Below, piece after piece: positions 16,460-26,471 of a stretch of 34,137 nt of DNA. This DNA comes from Bacteroidota bacterium (GTDB taxonomy: Bacteria > Bacteroidota > Bacteroidia > UKL13-3). Both the position numbers and the translations under genes were made by a program. Under the pieces are notes generated by a model. The model was not told where the DNA came from. It did no database searches and saw only the letters and a program-made list of their open reading frames with translations. Each line of letters begins with the position of its first letter. Position 1 is the stretch's first letter. The DNA lies in the NCBI GenBank assembly GCA_947481365.1, contig CANKGI010000004.1, positions 1 through 34,137 of the forward strand. The letters run 5' to 3'.

Positions 16460-17788
16460 CTATTTTATAGAAAGCAAACCTCCACTAATTCTTATCAAAT
16501 CTGTTTCGGCAAGCTTTGCTTCGTATTGCACAGAAGAATATCGGGATTGACTTTGAAGTAAGTTTTGCTGTGCAGTTCGTAACTCAAGTGAATTGATTAC
16601 TCCAATTTTATACTGTTCGCTAGCCAGTTCGAAATTACTAGTAGCCACTTCAACATTTTCTTTTTCAAATTTTACCAGCTCGAGCGAAGTTAGATAGGTA
16701 TTATACGATTGCTTAATGCTCAAATCAACCCTACTCATCGTGTCTTTTAAAACAAGATCATTTGATTGTAAATAAATTTTAGCGGCCTGCATTCGCTTAT
16801 TTACATTAAAACCATTGAAAATATTCATACTTACACCTGCACCAAAATGATATCCATTACTCAAATTGGATTGCAAAAAGCCGGATTGAGATGATGAGTT
16901 TGAATAATTATAACCTGAATACAATTGAAGGTTAGGCATTCTCTCCGATTCAATTTCTTTTATACTTAATTGTGAAACCCTAGCATTTTTTTTCGCCAAT
17001 AGAATTGATGAATTTTGTGACAGCGCATTTGCTCTTAGTGAATCAAATTTTAAACTTGGATTTACATCAATATTATCTGCTACGTCAAATTCTTTTGTAA
17101 TATCGGCACCAATAGTTTGTAGCAAAAGTGCTTTATTATTTTTTAGGGCATTTGCTTGACGTATCATCACCGATTTATCTGTATTTAAATCTACCTGAGC
17201 ATTGAGCATTTCATTTTTTGCAGCTTTACCCGAAGTATATCTGTCTTTAGCGAGTTGAAATCTTTCTTCCGATAATTTTACACTTTCAGTATTCATTTTT
17301 AAAAGTTGTTTGTTCTGTACAACATCATAATAAGCACGAATTACACGAGCAAAAATAAATTCTGATTGAAACCGAAATCTCATTTCACCGATATCCTGCA
17401 GCTCTTTTAACTTATTTCTTGAAGCAAACATTTTGAAGCCATCAAATATTGTCCAGCCTAATTCAATATTTGCTGCAAACTGATTTGATTGAGCATTGCG
17501 GCCACTTTTATCAGTACCATTTGCATACTTTTGATCAGTATTAGCAGTTTGGTTGTCTTGTAAAACAGTTCCATTTATACGAGGCATCATACCTGCATTT
17601 CCGGCATAATTATTTACACGGGCAATCTCAGCATCATTTTTTGCAACCTGTATTGAATAGTTTGTTTCAAGTGCAATTTTTAAAACATCGTTTAAAGAAT
17701 ATATCTGCTGAGCATATATAAATGTTGATACCGAAACGAGAAGAATTGTTATGGCTATTTTCAATTGGTTGTGTTTTAAACTAAACAT
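16460..17788 (-). CDS. TolC-family outer membrane efflux protein
   Basis: Signal peptide. TolC motifs (SLNDVLKIALETNYSIQVAKND, YNTYLTSLELVKFEKENVEVATSNFELASEQYKIGVINSLELRTAQQNLLQSQSRY). Confidence 0.92.
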   Translation of the reverse strand: MFSLKHNQLKIAITILLVSVSTFIYAQQIYSLNDVLKIALETNYSIQVAKNDAEIARVNNYAGNAGMMPRINGTVLQDNQTANTDQKYANGTDKSGRNAQSNQFAANIELGWTIFDGFKMFASRNKLKELQDIGEMRFRFQSEFIFARVIRAYYDVVQNKQLLKMNTESVKLSEERFQLAKDRYTSGKAAKNEMLNAQVDLNTDKSVMIRQANALKNNKALLLQTIGADITKEFDVADNIDVNPSLKFDSLRANALSQNSSILLAKKNARVSQLSIKEIESERMPNLQLYSGYNYSNSSSQSGFLQSNLSNGYHFGAGVSMNIFNGFNVNKRMQAAKIYLQSNDLVLKDTMSRVDLSIKQSYNTYLTSLELVKFEKENVEVATSNFELASEQYKIGVINSLELRTAQQNLLQSQSRYSSVQYEAKLAETDLIRISGGLLSIK

Positions 17789-20700
17789 GTTTCACCTCCT
17801 CTTCATTATTTTCCTTTTTGTGTTCACGTGATAAATAACTATAAATTGATGGGATAACATATAATGTTAAAAAAGCCGAAAAGAGTAATCCTCCTATAAT
17901 AACAATACCCATCGACATACGACTTTTAGCACCAGCACCAAGAGCCAAAGCAATGGGTAGTGCACCCAGCATGGTAGCCAAGCTCGTCATCATAATTGGA
18001 CGAAGGCGCGATACCGCAGAATCTTTAACTGCATCTATCACTTTTAATCCTTGTTCTTTTCGTTGGTTGGCAAATTCAACAATTAATATTCCATTTTTAG
18101 TAACTAACCCAATGAGCACTATAATTCCAATTTCGCCAAAAATATTGAGTGTTTGATTAAAATACCAAAGCGAAATTAAAGCACCTGCCAATGCCATTGG
18201 AACAGTGAGCATAATAATAAAAGGGTCGATAAAACTTTCGAATTGTGCTGCAAGAACTAGGTATATTAATATGAGTGCGAGAATTAGTGCAAACATTGTG
18301 TTTGAAGAACTCTCAGAAAAATCGCGTGATGGACCTGCCAAATCAGTTGTGAAAGAATCATCCAAAACTTTTTTAGCAATTTTATGCATCTCTGCAATTC
18401 CATCTCCAATTGTTTTTCCAGGTGCTAAACCGGCTTGAACTGTTGCAGCTTTATATCGATTGTAATGATACAATTGAGGCGGACTACTTTGCTCTTCAAC
18501 TTTTACTAAATTATCTAATTGTACTAAATTACCTTTATCATTTCGCACGGTGAGTTCTTTCAAATCAAGTGGCTGATCACGGTTTTCACGATCTACTTGT
18601 CCCATCACCTGATATTGTTTTCCTCGCATTGTAAAATAGCCATAACGCAAATTACTGTAAGCAAGCTGCATCATCTGTGCTACACTTTGTACAGATACAC
18701 CAAGAGCTTTCGCTTTATCTCTATCGATAGTTACAACAAGTTCAGGCTTGTTAAATTTAAGGTTTACATCTACACCTTGAAACACTGGATTTTTATTTAC
18801 TTCCTCCATAAATTTTGGGAGATATTTTTGAATTTTTTCGAAATCCTGATTTTGTAAAATATACTGAACGGGTAATCCTGCTCTCGATCCACCCGAGCCA
18901 GTTATGGTTTGATCTTGAATAACGAATGCACGGGCATTACCATAATTACGCAAGTTGCGGGTAAGTAAATCAGCAATTTGTTGTTGCGATCTTTTTCTTA
19001 ATTCGGGAGTTGTTAACATTACGCGAATAAAACCTGTGTTAACGGCTCCGCTACCTGTAAATCCTGGAGCAGTAACGGTTAGTACAATTCGTTTTTCAGG
19101 AACCGAATCAATAACCATTTTACCTACTTGGTCAACATAATTATCCATGTATTCATAAGATGCTCCTTCGGGAGCAGTAGCCTGAATACGCATCACACTT
19201 CTGTCGTCAAGTGGAGATAGCTCATTTTGAAGTAGACTTCCAATAGTAAAAATTAATCCAATCGAAACAAAAATAATAACAATTGCTAGCCATCTTTTTT
19301 TCATAAATGCTTCCAATGAATTTCGGTATGCATTATTTAATGCGATAAAAAAGGGTTCGGTAGCATCGTAAAATTTAGTATGACCTTTTTTCTTACGAGT
19401 TAATTTTACGTTCAACATTGGTGTAAGAGATAGTGACACAAATGCAGAAATAATAACAGCACCAGCCACTACAACACCAAACTCTCTAAACAATCTTCCA
19501 ACAAATCCTTGTAAAAAAATGATAGGTAAAAATACAACTGCAAGTGTAATGGATGTAGATATAACAGCAAAGAATATTTCATTCGAACCTTTTATGGCGG
19601 CTTCTTTTGGAGACAAACCCTCCTCAATTTTTTTGAAAATATTTTCGGTTACAACGATACCATCGTCAACTACTAAGCCTGTTGCTAAAACAATAGCCAG
19701 CAATGTTAAAATATTGATTGAAAACCCTGCCAGATACATGATAAAGAAAGCCCCGATAAGTGAAACCGGAATATCAATTAATGGTCGAAATGCGATGAGC
19801 CAATCTCGGAAAAATAAAAATATAATGAGCACAACCAACAAGAAAGCAATGAGCAAAGTTTCTTTTACTTCTGTAATGGATGTTTTAATAAATTGTGTAT
19901 TGTCGAGTGCAATATTCAATTTAATATCTTTGGGTACTTCTTTAGAAATTTGAGCAAATCGTTTATAAAATTCATCGGCAATTTCGATATAATTGGCACC
20001 GGGTTGAGGCACAATTCCCAATCCAATCATCGGTTGTCCAGATTCTTTTAAAATTGTTTCTTCATTCTCGGCACCAATAACAGCATAACCAACATCTTTC
20101 AATTTTATGGTTTGGTTATTTTCCGATTTGATAATCATGTTATTGAATTCTTCTTCTGTTGTAAAACGTCCAACAGTTTTTACAGTAAGTTCTGTATTGC
20201 TTCCTTCAATTTTACCTGCAGGTAATTCAATATTCTCTCTATTTAGTGCAGCTTGAATATCTAAAGCAGTTAAACCAAATGAAGTTAACTTTACAGGGTC
20301 GAGCCACAAACGCATGGCATATTTTTTTTGCCCCCAAACTTGTATCGTACTCACACCTGGAATGGTTTGAAGTTTTTCTAGCAAAACATTTTCTGCATAG
20401 TCATCAATTTGCAATTGATTTTTTGTGTCGCTTTGTACGGTTAATGAAATAATTGCATCAGAGTTTGCATCAGCTTTAGTAACTACTGGTGGTGCATCAA
20501 TATCTAATGGGAGTTGCCTTACAGCTTGCGATACTTTATCACGCACATCATTTGCGGCTTCTTCCAAATTTGCATCTAAATTAAATTCAACTGTAATGTT
20601 GCTCGACCCAAGATTACTTGCAGATGAAATGGAACGTATTCCTGCTATTCCATTTATCGATTTTTCGAGTGGCTCTGTTATTTGCGATTCGATGATATCG

Positions 20701-20867
20701 GCATTTGCTCCCGAATAACTTGTACGAACTGTAATAATAGGAGGGTCAATTGAAGGAAACTCTCGTACACCTAAATAGTTATATCCTATGATGCCAAAAA
20801 GCACTATAGCAATACTCATTACAGTTGCCAGTACCGGTCGATTTATACTTGTTGTACTTAAACTCAT
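17781..20867 (-). CDS. RND (HAE1-type) efflux permease
   Basis: 1028 aa. MSLSTTSINRPVLATVMSIAIVLFGIIGYNYLGVREFPSIDPPIITVRTSYSGA, GLVVDDGIVVTENIFKKIEEG and twofold RND topology. Confidence 0.97.
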   Translation of the reverse strand: MSLSTTSINRPVLATVMSIAIVLFGIIGYNYLGVREFPSIDPPIITVRTSYSGANADIIESQITEPLEKSINGIAGIRSISSASNLGSSNITVEFNLDANLEEAANDVRDKVSQAVRQLPLDIDAPPVVTKADANSDAIISLTVQSDTKNQLQIDDYAENVLLEKLQTIPGVSTIQVWGQKKYAMRLWLDPVKLTSFGLTALDIQAALNRENIELPAGKIEGSNTELTVKTVGRFTTEEEFNNMIIKSENNQTIKLKDVGYAVIGAENEETILKESGQPMIGLGIVPQPGANYIEIADEFYKRFAQISKEVPKDIKLNIALDNTQFIKTSITEVKETLLIAFLLVVLIIFLFFRDWLIAFRPLIDIPVSLIGAFFIMYLAGFSINILTLLAIVLATGLVVDDGIVVTENIFKKIEEGLSPKEAAIKGSNEIFFAVISTSITLAVVFLPIIFLQGFVGRLFREFGVVVAGAVIISAFVSLSLTPMLNVKLTRKKKGHTKFYDATEPFFIALNNAYRNSLEAFMKKRWLAIVIIFVSIGLIFTIGSLLQNELSPLDDRSVMRIQATAPEGASYEYMDNYVDQVGKMVIDSVPEKRIVLTVTAPGFTGSGAVNTGFIRVMLTTPELRKRSQQQIADLLTRNLRNYGNARAFVIQDQTITGSGGSRAGLPVQYILQNQDFEKIQKYLPKFMEEVNKNPVFQGVDVNLKFNKPELVVTIDRDKAKALGVSVQSVAQMMQLAYSNLRYGYFTMRGKQYQVMGQVDRENRDQPLDLKELTVRNDKGNLVQLDNLVKVEEQSSPPQLYHYNRYKAATVQAGLAPGKTIGDGIAEMHKIAKKVLDDSFTTDLAGPSRDFSESSSNTMFALILALILIYLVLAAQFESFIDPFIIMLTVPMALAGALISLWYFNQTLNIFGEIGIIVLIGLVTKNGILIVEFANQRKEQGLKVIDAVKDSAVSRLRPIMMTSLATMLGALPIALALGAGAKSRMSMGIVIIGGLLFSAFLTLYVIPSIYSYLSREHKKENNEEEVKHV

Positions 20868-20946
20868 CGATTTAGGGGATAGGATTTAGGGATTAGTGTT
20901 TAGTTTTATTGTCATTAAAAAAATTCTCATCATCAAATTTCAAATA

Positions 20947-22005
20947 TTATTTCACCACTTTAATTTTGGCGCCATTTCTCATTTGAATCACTCCTTGCAC
21001 TACAATACTGTCACCTTCTTTAATACCTTTTGTTACTTCAACATTTAAATCAGTGCGAGTTCCGATTTCAATTTTTTGTTCAACAACAGAATCGCCTTTT
21101 ACTATAAAAACTTTTTGACCTTTCAAAATTGGAACGATTGATTGAGTTGGAATCATTAATGCATCCGGATTGTTTTGAAGTGTAACATTTACTTTAGCAA
21201 ATGCTCCGGGTAATAATTTTCTCTCAGAATTATCACAAATAGCTCTTACCAAAATATTTCTGTTTACAGGATCAATGCGTGATTCGATTGCATAAATCTT
21301 AGCAGTAAAATCCTGATGTTGTCCTTCAACTTTAAAAATTATTTCATTTCCTTTTTTTATAAGCGGAGCATATTTTTCGGGAACAGCAAATTCAATTTTA
21401 ATATGTTTTACATTTTGCAAACGAGCAATGATGTTCGAGTTGTTTACGTATGACCCTTCGCTGATACTACGTAAACCAATCAATCCGTCAAACGGTGCAA
21501 CTAATTCAGTTTTCCTAATTTGTTCTTTTATCAAATCAATATCCGCTGTAGCCGAACTCAAATCAGTTGTTGATATATCATAAGTTTCCTGACTGATACC
21601 GCCTTTTGCTAATAATATTTTATTTCGGTGTTCAGTTTCTTCTTTTAATTTTTTTGTTGCAACCGCTTTGTTCAATTGTGCTTGTAAATCGGCATCATTT
21701 ATTTTTATCAATAGCTGACTTTTTTTAATTTCATCACCTTCGTTAAAATTTATTTTTACAACACGACCTTGTGTTTCACAACGTAATTCAACCTCTTCTT
21801 CGGCCATAATGTTACCTACCGATTGAATAATATTTTTTAAGTCTTGTTTTTTTACAACATACACACCAACCTTCATTGCGGGCTGTGGTCCTCCGGGTTT
21901 ACCCATCATAGGCTTAACATCATTTGTTTGAAACAATTTTGGTAACGCCAGTAAAACTAGAACAGCAATTATTACTGAAATCCATATCATTCGTTTTTTG
22001 CTCAT
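20947..22005 (-). CDS. RND periplasmic adaptor (membrane fusion) subunit
   Basis: Start at 22005 (MSKKRMIWISVIIAVLVLLALP). Barrel-sandwich lipoyl motifs VELRCETQGRVVKINFNEGDEIKKSQLLIKINDADLQAQLNKA and LVAPFDGLIGLRSISEGSYV. Confidence 0.95.
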   Translation of the reverse strand: MSKKRMIWISVIIAVLVLLALPKLFQTNDVKPMMGKPGGPQPAMKVGVYVVKKQDLKNIIQSVGNIMAEEEVELRCETQGRVVKINFNEGDEIKKSQLLIKINDADLQAQLNKAVATKKLKEETEHRNKILLAKGGISQETYDISTTDLSSATADIDLIKEQIRKTELVAPFDGLIGLRSISEGSYVNNSNIIARLQNVKHIKIEFAVPEKYAPLIKKGNEIIFKVEGQHQDFTAKIYAIESRIDPVNRNILVRAICDNSERKLLPGAFAKVNVTLQNNPDALMIPTQSIVPILKGQKVFIVKGDSVVEQKIEIGTRTDLNVEVTKGIKEGDSIVVQGVIQMRNGAKIKVVK

Positions 22006-22006
22006 T

Positions 22007-22507
22007 TTATTTTTTTCGTTTGATGTACTGAAATGAATAATCTTCTGATGGAAGTTCGGAAACATTAGATTGAATTCTTTCCATCATATTTAGAAATAAT
22101 TCCTTTTCTTTATTATTAAACCCCTTAAATGCCTTTTTGTTTAATTCGCCAAAACCAGTACTTATTTTATTAATAAAATTATCGGCTTTTTTTGTAGCTA
22201 TAATCATGTGTTCTCTTCTGTCATCAGGATTTTGAATTCGCTTAACAAGCCCTTTGTCTGATAAATAATCAATTACATGCACAATAGTGGTTTTATCTTT
22301 ATGCATACAATCGGCAAGTGTTTGCTGAGAAATATGTTTATGCTTACTGATAAAATTCAAAAAGAAAAAATTTCTTTCAAGGTCAATGTCTTCAAAATGT
22401 TTATGTGCTGCACCATAATATTGCTTAGCAATAATACTCATTCTGAATGCCAGTGGAGTATCTGATAAAGATAATGGTTCAAGTACTTTTGACTTTGTTA
22501 ATTTCAT
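22007..22507 (-). CDS. MarR-family transcriptional regulator
   Basis: wHTH: ISQQTLADCMHKDKTTIVHVIDYLSDKGLVKRIQNPDDRREHMIIAT. First gene of the efflux operon. Confidence 0.92.
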   Translation of the reverse strand: MKLTKSKVLEPLSLSDTPLAFRMSIIAKQYYGAAHKHFEDIDLERNFFFLNFISKHKHISQQTLADCMHKDKTTIVHVIDYLSDKGLVKRIQNPDDRREHMIIATKKADNFINKISTGFGELNKKAFKGFNNKEKELFLNMMERIQSNVSELPSEDYSFQYIKRKK

Positions 22508-22534
22508 TCATGCAATATTAGTTGAATATTTAGA

Positions 22535-22553
22535 TAGTTGATATGATCAACTA
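22535..22553. promoter_or_regulatory. Operator-like palindrome upstream of marR-efflux operon: TAGTTGAT-ATG-ATCAACTA
   Basis: Perfect 8-bp arms and 3-nt spacer, ~28 nt upstream of the MarR start. An extra TAGTTGA half site lies at 22519-22525. Confidence 0.65.
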
Positions 22554-22594
22554 ATATATTTTAATGCCATCAATATTGAATGAAGTGAAGAAAA

Positions 22595-23776
22595 CTAACT
22601 CCTTATTTTTAGTTTTTGATTAACTAAAACATTAGCAATTACAAGTGCAATGATCATCAAGAATGCTCCCATAACATAAGGAGAGTGGTAGTTTAGTCCG
22701 TAAAGCAAACCTCCAATAGCTGGTCCAACAACACGTGCTAACGAACCAAATGATTGGTTTAATCCTAAAACCTGACCTTGTTCTTTTTTATCGGCAACTT
22801 GTGATAAGAGTGAAGTTATGCTAGGCGAAAGGCAGCCATTTGCAATGGCAATACAAGCTAATCCAATCATATTCACCAATAAGAAAAGTTCTTTAGGTGC
22901 GTAAGGTAACATAACCAAACCCACTGCCATAAATGCATTTCCGAAAATTAGTAATTTCTTCTCACCGAATGTTTTGTTCAACTTACCAACCAATCCACCT
23001 TGAACAATTGCTCCTAAAATACCGATGTACATAAACATGTATCCTATTTGTTTAACATCAAGTCCATACTGCTCGCGCCAAAGCAAAGCGCCTGTCATTT
23101 GCATCATGCTGAATGAAGCAACGAAAATAAAATTGATCGTAAATAATTCGCTTACAACAGGTTTCTTAAGTTCTCTAACCAAATTACTAATTGGCTTAAA
23201 AGTAAATTTTTTCAATTTATTTTTTTCTTTCAACGATTCGGGCAATAAGAAATAAGCCATGATCAAATTGATAAAACTAAATGATGCAGCTACATATCCA
23301 ACCATATCAATGCCATAACTTCCTTTTAAAAAACCACCAACCGGAGGGCCGAAAATAAAACCGAGTCCAAAAGCAGCTCCAATCATTCCCATATTTTTTG
23401 CACGATTTTCAGGAGTTGTAATATCGGCAATGTAGGCTTGTGCTGCCGAGATATTTGCCGAACCTATTCCTGCTAATACACGTGATAACATAACGATGAA
23501 AAGTGTATTTGAATGTGAAAAAAGCAAATAAGCCAAACCTGTAATAGTAATGCTGAAAAGTATAACAGGTCGTCTTCCAATTCGATCACTCAATGTGCCC
23601 CACATTGGTGCAAACAAGAATGTCATCAATGAATAAACACTTGCCAATAAACCAGTTTCAAAATCAGTTGCCCCGAGTTCTTTTGAGAACGTAGGTAAAA
23701 TTGGAATAACCAATCCAAAGCCCAATAAATCGATAAAAATGGTTATGAATAATACGGTAAGTGGTGATTTTTTCAT
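22595..23776 (-). CDS. MFS drug/multidrug transporter (TetA-like)
   Basis: 12-TM pattern; LFITIFIDLLGFGLVIPILPTF and GTLSDRIGRRPVILFS. Confidence 0.93.
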   Translation of the reverse strand: MKKSPLTVLFITIFIDLLGFGLVIPILPTFSKELGATDFETGLLASVYSLMTFLFAPMWGTLSDRIGRRPVILFSITITGLAYLLFSHSNTLFIVMLSRVLAGIGSANISAAQAYIADITTPENRAKNMGMIGAAFGLGFIFGPPVGGFLKGSYGIDMVGYVAASFSFINLIMAYFLLPESLKEKNKLKKFTFKPISNLVRELKKPVVSELFTINFIFVASFSMMQMTGALLWREQYGLDVKQIGYMFMYIGILGAIVQGGLVGKLNKTFGEKKLLIFGNAFMAVGLVMLPYAPKELFLLVNMIGLACIAIANGCLSPSITSLLSQVADKKEQGQVLGLNQSFGSLARVVGPAIGGLLYGLNYHSPYVMGAFLMIIALVIANVLVNQKLKIRS

Positions 23777-23874
23777 GTTGGCAAATATATATTTTACTTT
23801 AATTGCCTTGTAAAATAACGAATTAAATTTCTACATTCTTTCAGTTTGAGATGAAAGATTAACTTCGCAAAACA

Positions 23875-25257
23875 ATGAGCAATTATTTAAGAACAGATTT
23901 AGACGATACGATTTGTGCACTTGCAACAGCAGGAGGAGTAGGAGCAATTGGTGTAATTAGAGTGAGTGGAGTAAATGCAATTAAAATTGTTTCAAGTGTT
24001 TTTAAAGGAAAGAATCTTGAAAACGTTGACACTCATACTGTACATCTAGGTAAAATTTCAGATGATGAAACAGTTATTGATGAAGTTTTGGCAACTGTTT
24101 TTATTTCTCCACGATCGTATACAGGTGAAAATTCAATTGAAATAAGTTGCCATGGTTCGCCATATATCCAACATAAAATATTAGAATTACTTGTACAGAA
24201 AGGAGCACGTTTGGCAAAACCCGGTGAGTTTACTTTGCGTGCTTTCCTCAACAAAAAACTCGACTTATCACAAGCTGAAGCTGTGGCTGATTTGATTGCT
24301 TCAAATTCTGCCGAAGCGCATAAAACAGCAATGAATCAGATGCGAGGTGGTTTTTCAGAACAAATTAATTTGTTAAAGGAAAAGTTGGTCAATTTTGCAT
24401 CACTCATCGAACTCGAATTAGATTTTAGCGAAGAGGATGTTGAATTTGCAAGCAAAGAAGAGTTAAAAAAATTGGTAACAAATATTCAATCACTCATTCA
24501 CTCACTCATTCTCTCATTTAAATACGGAAACGCAATTCGGAATGGAATACCAACTGTAATTGCAGGAAAGCCGAATGCTGGTAAATCAACTTTACTCAAT
24601 GCATTATTAAATGAAGAGCGCGCAATTGTAAGTGAGATTGCGGGAACAACTAGAGATACAATTGAAGAAGTATTAACGATTGACGGTATTAATTTCAGAC
24701 TTACCGATACAGCTGGTTTACGGAAATCGATGGATACAATTGAATCGATAGGAATTGAACGTACTCAAGATAAAATAAGTAAAGCAACAATTGTTTTATA
24801 CTTATTTGATGCATCAACAACTTCTGAGCAAGAATTAAATGATGAATTGAAAACATTTGAAATACACGATGCGATTATTATTCCTGTTGGAAATAAAATA
24901 GATTTACTCACACATTTACCGAATCATCAAATCATCCGATCATCAAATCAACCGGTATATATTTCCTCTCTTCGTAAAGAAAATATTCATGCGATAGTTG
25001 ATGTGTTGCAAAAAGTAATACTCGAACAAAAAGTAAATTCAGACATTATCATCACCAATATCAGGCATTACGAATCACTAAAAAACACAGCTATTTCACT
25101 TGATGCTGTTTTAAATGCGATAGATCAAAAACTATCAGGCGACCTACTGGCATTCGATATTAGAAAAGCGATTTACCACTTGTCTGAAATCACAGGCGAT
25201 ATCACAACTGAAGACTTATTGGATAATATATTTTCTAAGTTTTGTATCGGTAAATAA
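23875..25257 (+). CDS. mnmE: tRNA modification GTPase MnmE
   Basis: TICALATAGGVGAIGVIRVSG, GKPNAGKSTLLNALL, GTTRDTIEE, DTAGLR, C-terminal FCIGK. Confidence 0.98.
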   Translation: MSNYLRTDLDDTICALATAGGVGAIGVIRVSGVNAIKIVSSVFKGKNLENVDTHTVHLGKISDDETVIDEVLATVFISPRSYTGENSIEISCHGSPYIQHKILELLVQKGARLAKPGEFTLRAFLNKKLDLSQAEAVADLIASNSAEAHKTAMNQMRGGFSEQINLLKEKLVNFASLIELELDFSEEDVEFASKEELKKLVTNIQSLIHSLILSFKYGNAIRNGIPTVIAGKPNAGKSTLLNALLNEERAIVSEIAGTTRDTIEEVLTIDGINFRLTDTAGLRKSMDTIESIGIERTQDKISKATIVLYLFDASTTSEQELNDELKTFEIHDAIIIPVGNKIDLLTHLPNHQIIRSSNQPVYISSLRKENIHAIVDVLQKVILEQKVNSDIIITNIRHYESLKNTAISLDAVLNAIDQKLSGDLLAFDIRKAIYHLSEITGDITTEDLLDNIFSKFCIGK

Positions 25258-25278
25258 AATCGAATTCGAAAATAAATC

Positions 25279-26394
25279 CTAATATTCTACCTCAACAATA
25301 TAAACGAGCTTGCTCAGTGTTTTTACTTTTTCGGTAAGTGGTTTAGCGGCCAAAGCATTTGCAGCAGGTAATTTTACTTTTACAGGCAACGCATCTATCA
25401 GACTTTTTAAGTAACTTGTTTTGGTGCAAAGGCTTGATGTTTCGGGTATACCTTTGTTAGCTCCAATAATTCCAACTAGCGCTCCATTCTTATCAAATAC
25501 CGGTCCGCCAACTGATGCTAATTGCGATGGAACATTAATTTGAAATCCGGCAATATCTCCCTGGAATCCCATTTTTGAACTTACCATTCCGTTTGTTAGT
25601 TTAACTTCATCACCTGTAGCTGCTGTCAGAGGATATGCCAAAACATAGACGTCTTTTCCGGCTTCAAGTGGAACATTATTCAATGTTATTGGGCAAGGTA
25701 TTTTTATCGTTGGATCTTCAAAACTTAAAATCGCCAAGTCATTATTTTTATCCGATTGACTTAAAACAGCATTATACGTATTTCCAAAATCGCCTCTCAC
25801 ACCTTTTACTTTTATTGATTTTGCATTCTCGAGTATATGTAAATTAGTTACCATTAAATTTCCACTGATAAGAAAACCTGTGCATTTTGCCGATGTAGGA
25901 TGAGCCAATCGTTCTTTATCAATATCAGCCTGTGTAGGGAAAACTCTTTCGAAGAAATAACTTTCGGTAATACCATCAGTGGCTTTATCTTTCTTTTCCT
26001 TTTTTACTTTAAAGCTGTTTTCATCAATAAACTCAATAGGTTTCGGAGATTGTCCGTAAAGTATGACATCGTAAGTATTGATGTAATCTCTTTTTAAAAT
26101 TTGCATAAACGACATGGGATTCACCTCTCTTGAGTTATCACGTAACCAATAAGCTTTTAACATTTCGCCATCTTTTACTATAATTGTTTTACGGAGCAAA
26201 GGCATTTTTTGAGGCTCGCCATTTCCGGTTTGCTGATATGATGTGCATTTAAAAACACCTTCCACTTTATCCATTGCAAGCAGGTTGTTTTTGAAATAAG
26301 TGTAAGCTTCTTCTTCGGTTTTAAAAGTTTGAGCGAAAATGTTTGCGAATGCCGTAATCGCAATCAGTGCTAAAAATATTTTTTTGATACTCAT
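25279..26394 (-). CDS. Exported trypsin-like serine protease-fold protein, nucleophile apparently replaced
   Basis: Signal peptide. GFLISGNLMVTNLHIL (His) and NNDLAIL (Asp), but QLASVGGPVFD instead of G-N-S-G-G-P. Confidence 0.8.
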   Translation of the reverse strand: MSIKKIFLALIAITAFANIFAQTFKTEEEAYTYFKNNLLAMDKVEGVFKCTSYQQTGNGEPQKMPLLRKTIIVKDGEMLKAYWLRDNSREVNPMSFMQILKRDYINTYDVILYGQSPKPIEFIDENSFKVKKEKKDKATDGITESYFFERVFPTQADIDKERLAHPTSAKCTGFLISGNLMVTNLHILENAKSIKVKGVRGDFGNTYNAVLSQSDKNNDLAILSFEDPTIKIPCPITLNNVPLEAGKDVYVLAYPLTAATGDEVKLTNGMVSSKMGFQGDIAGFQINVPSQLASVGGPVFDKNGALVGIIGANKGIPETSSLCTKTSYLKSLIDALPVKVKLPAANALAAKPLTEKVKTLSKLVYIVEVEY

Positions 26395-26471
26395 AAAATT
26401 CTTAGTTAAAAATTTGAAGTTGCTAATTTATACTTCTTAATCAAAAATCAAATTTCTTTTTTAGAAACCTC

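Noticed and set aside
19519-19953. Antisense ORF of 144 aa within the RND permease
   Set aside because: Opposite strand of a clear conserved CDS, so a shadow ORF. The other small nested ORFs (e.g. 3056-3262, 4639-4878, 20425-20718, 31950-32174) were rejected for the same reason.
24481-24525. CACTCATT-like short tandem repeat
   Set aside because: In-frame coding sequence of mnmE (QSLIHSLILS); low complexity only, no evidence of a separate element.
25258-25278. TCGAATTCGA palindrome as terminator between mnmE and the protease-like gene
   Set aside because: Only a 10-bp self-complementary sequence with no loop; too weak to call.
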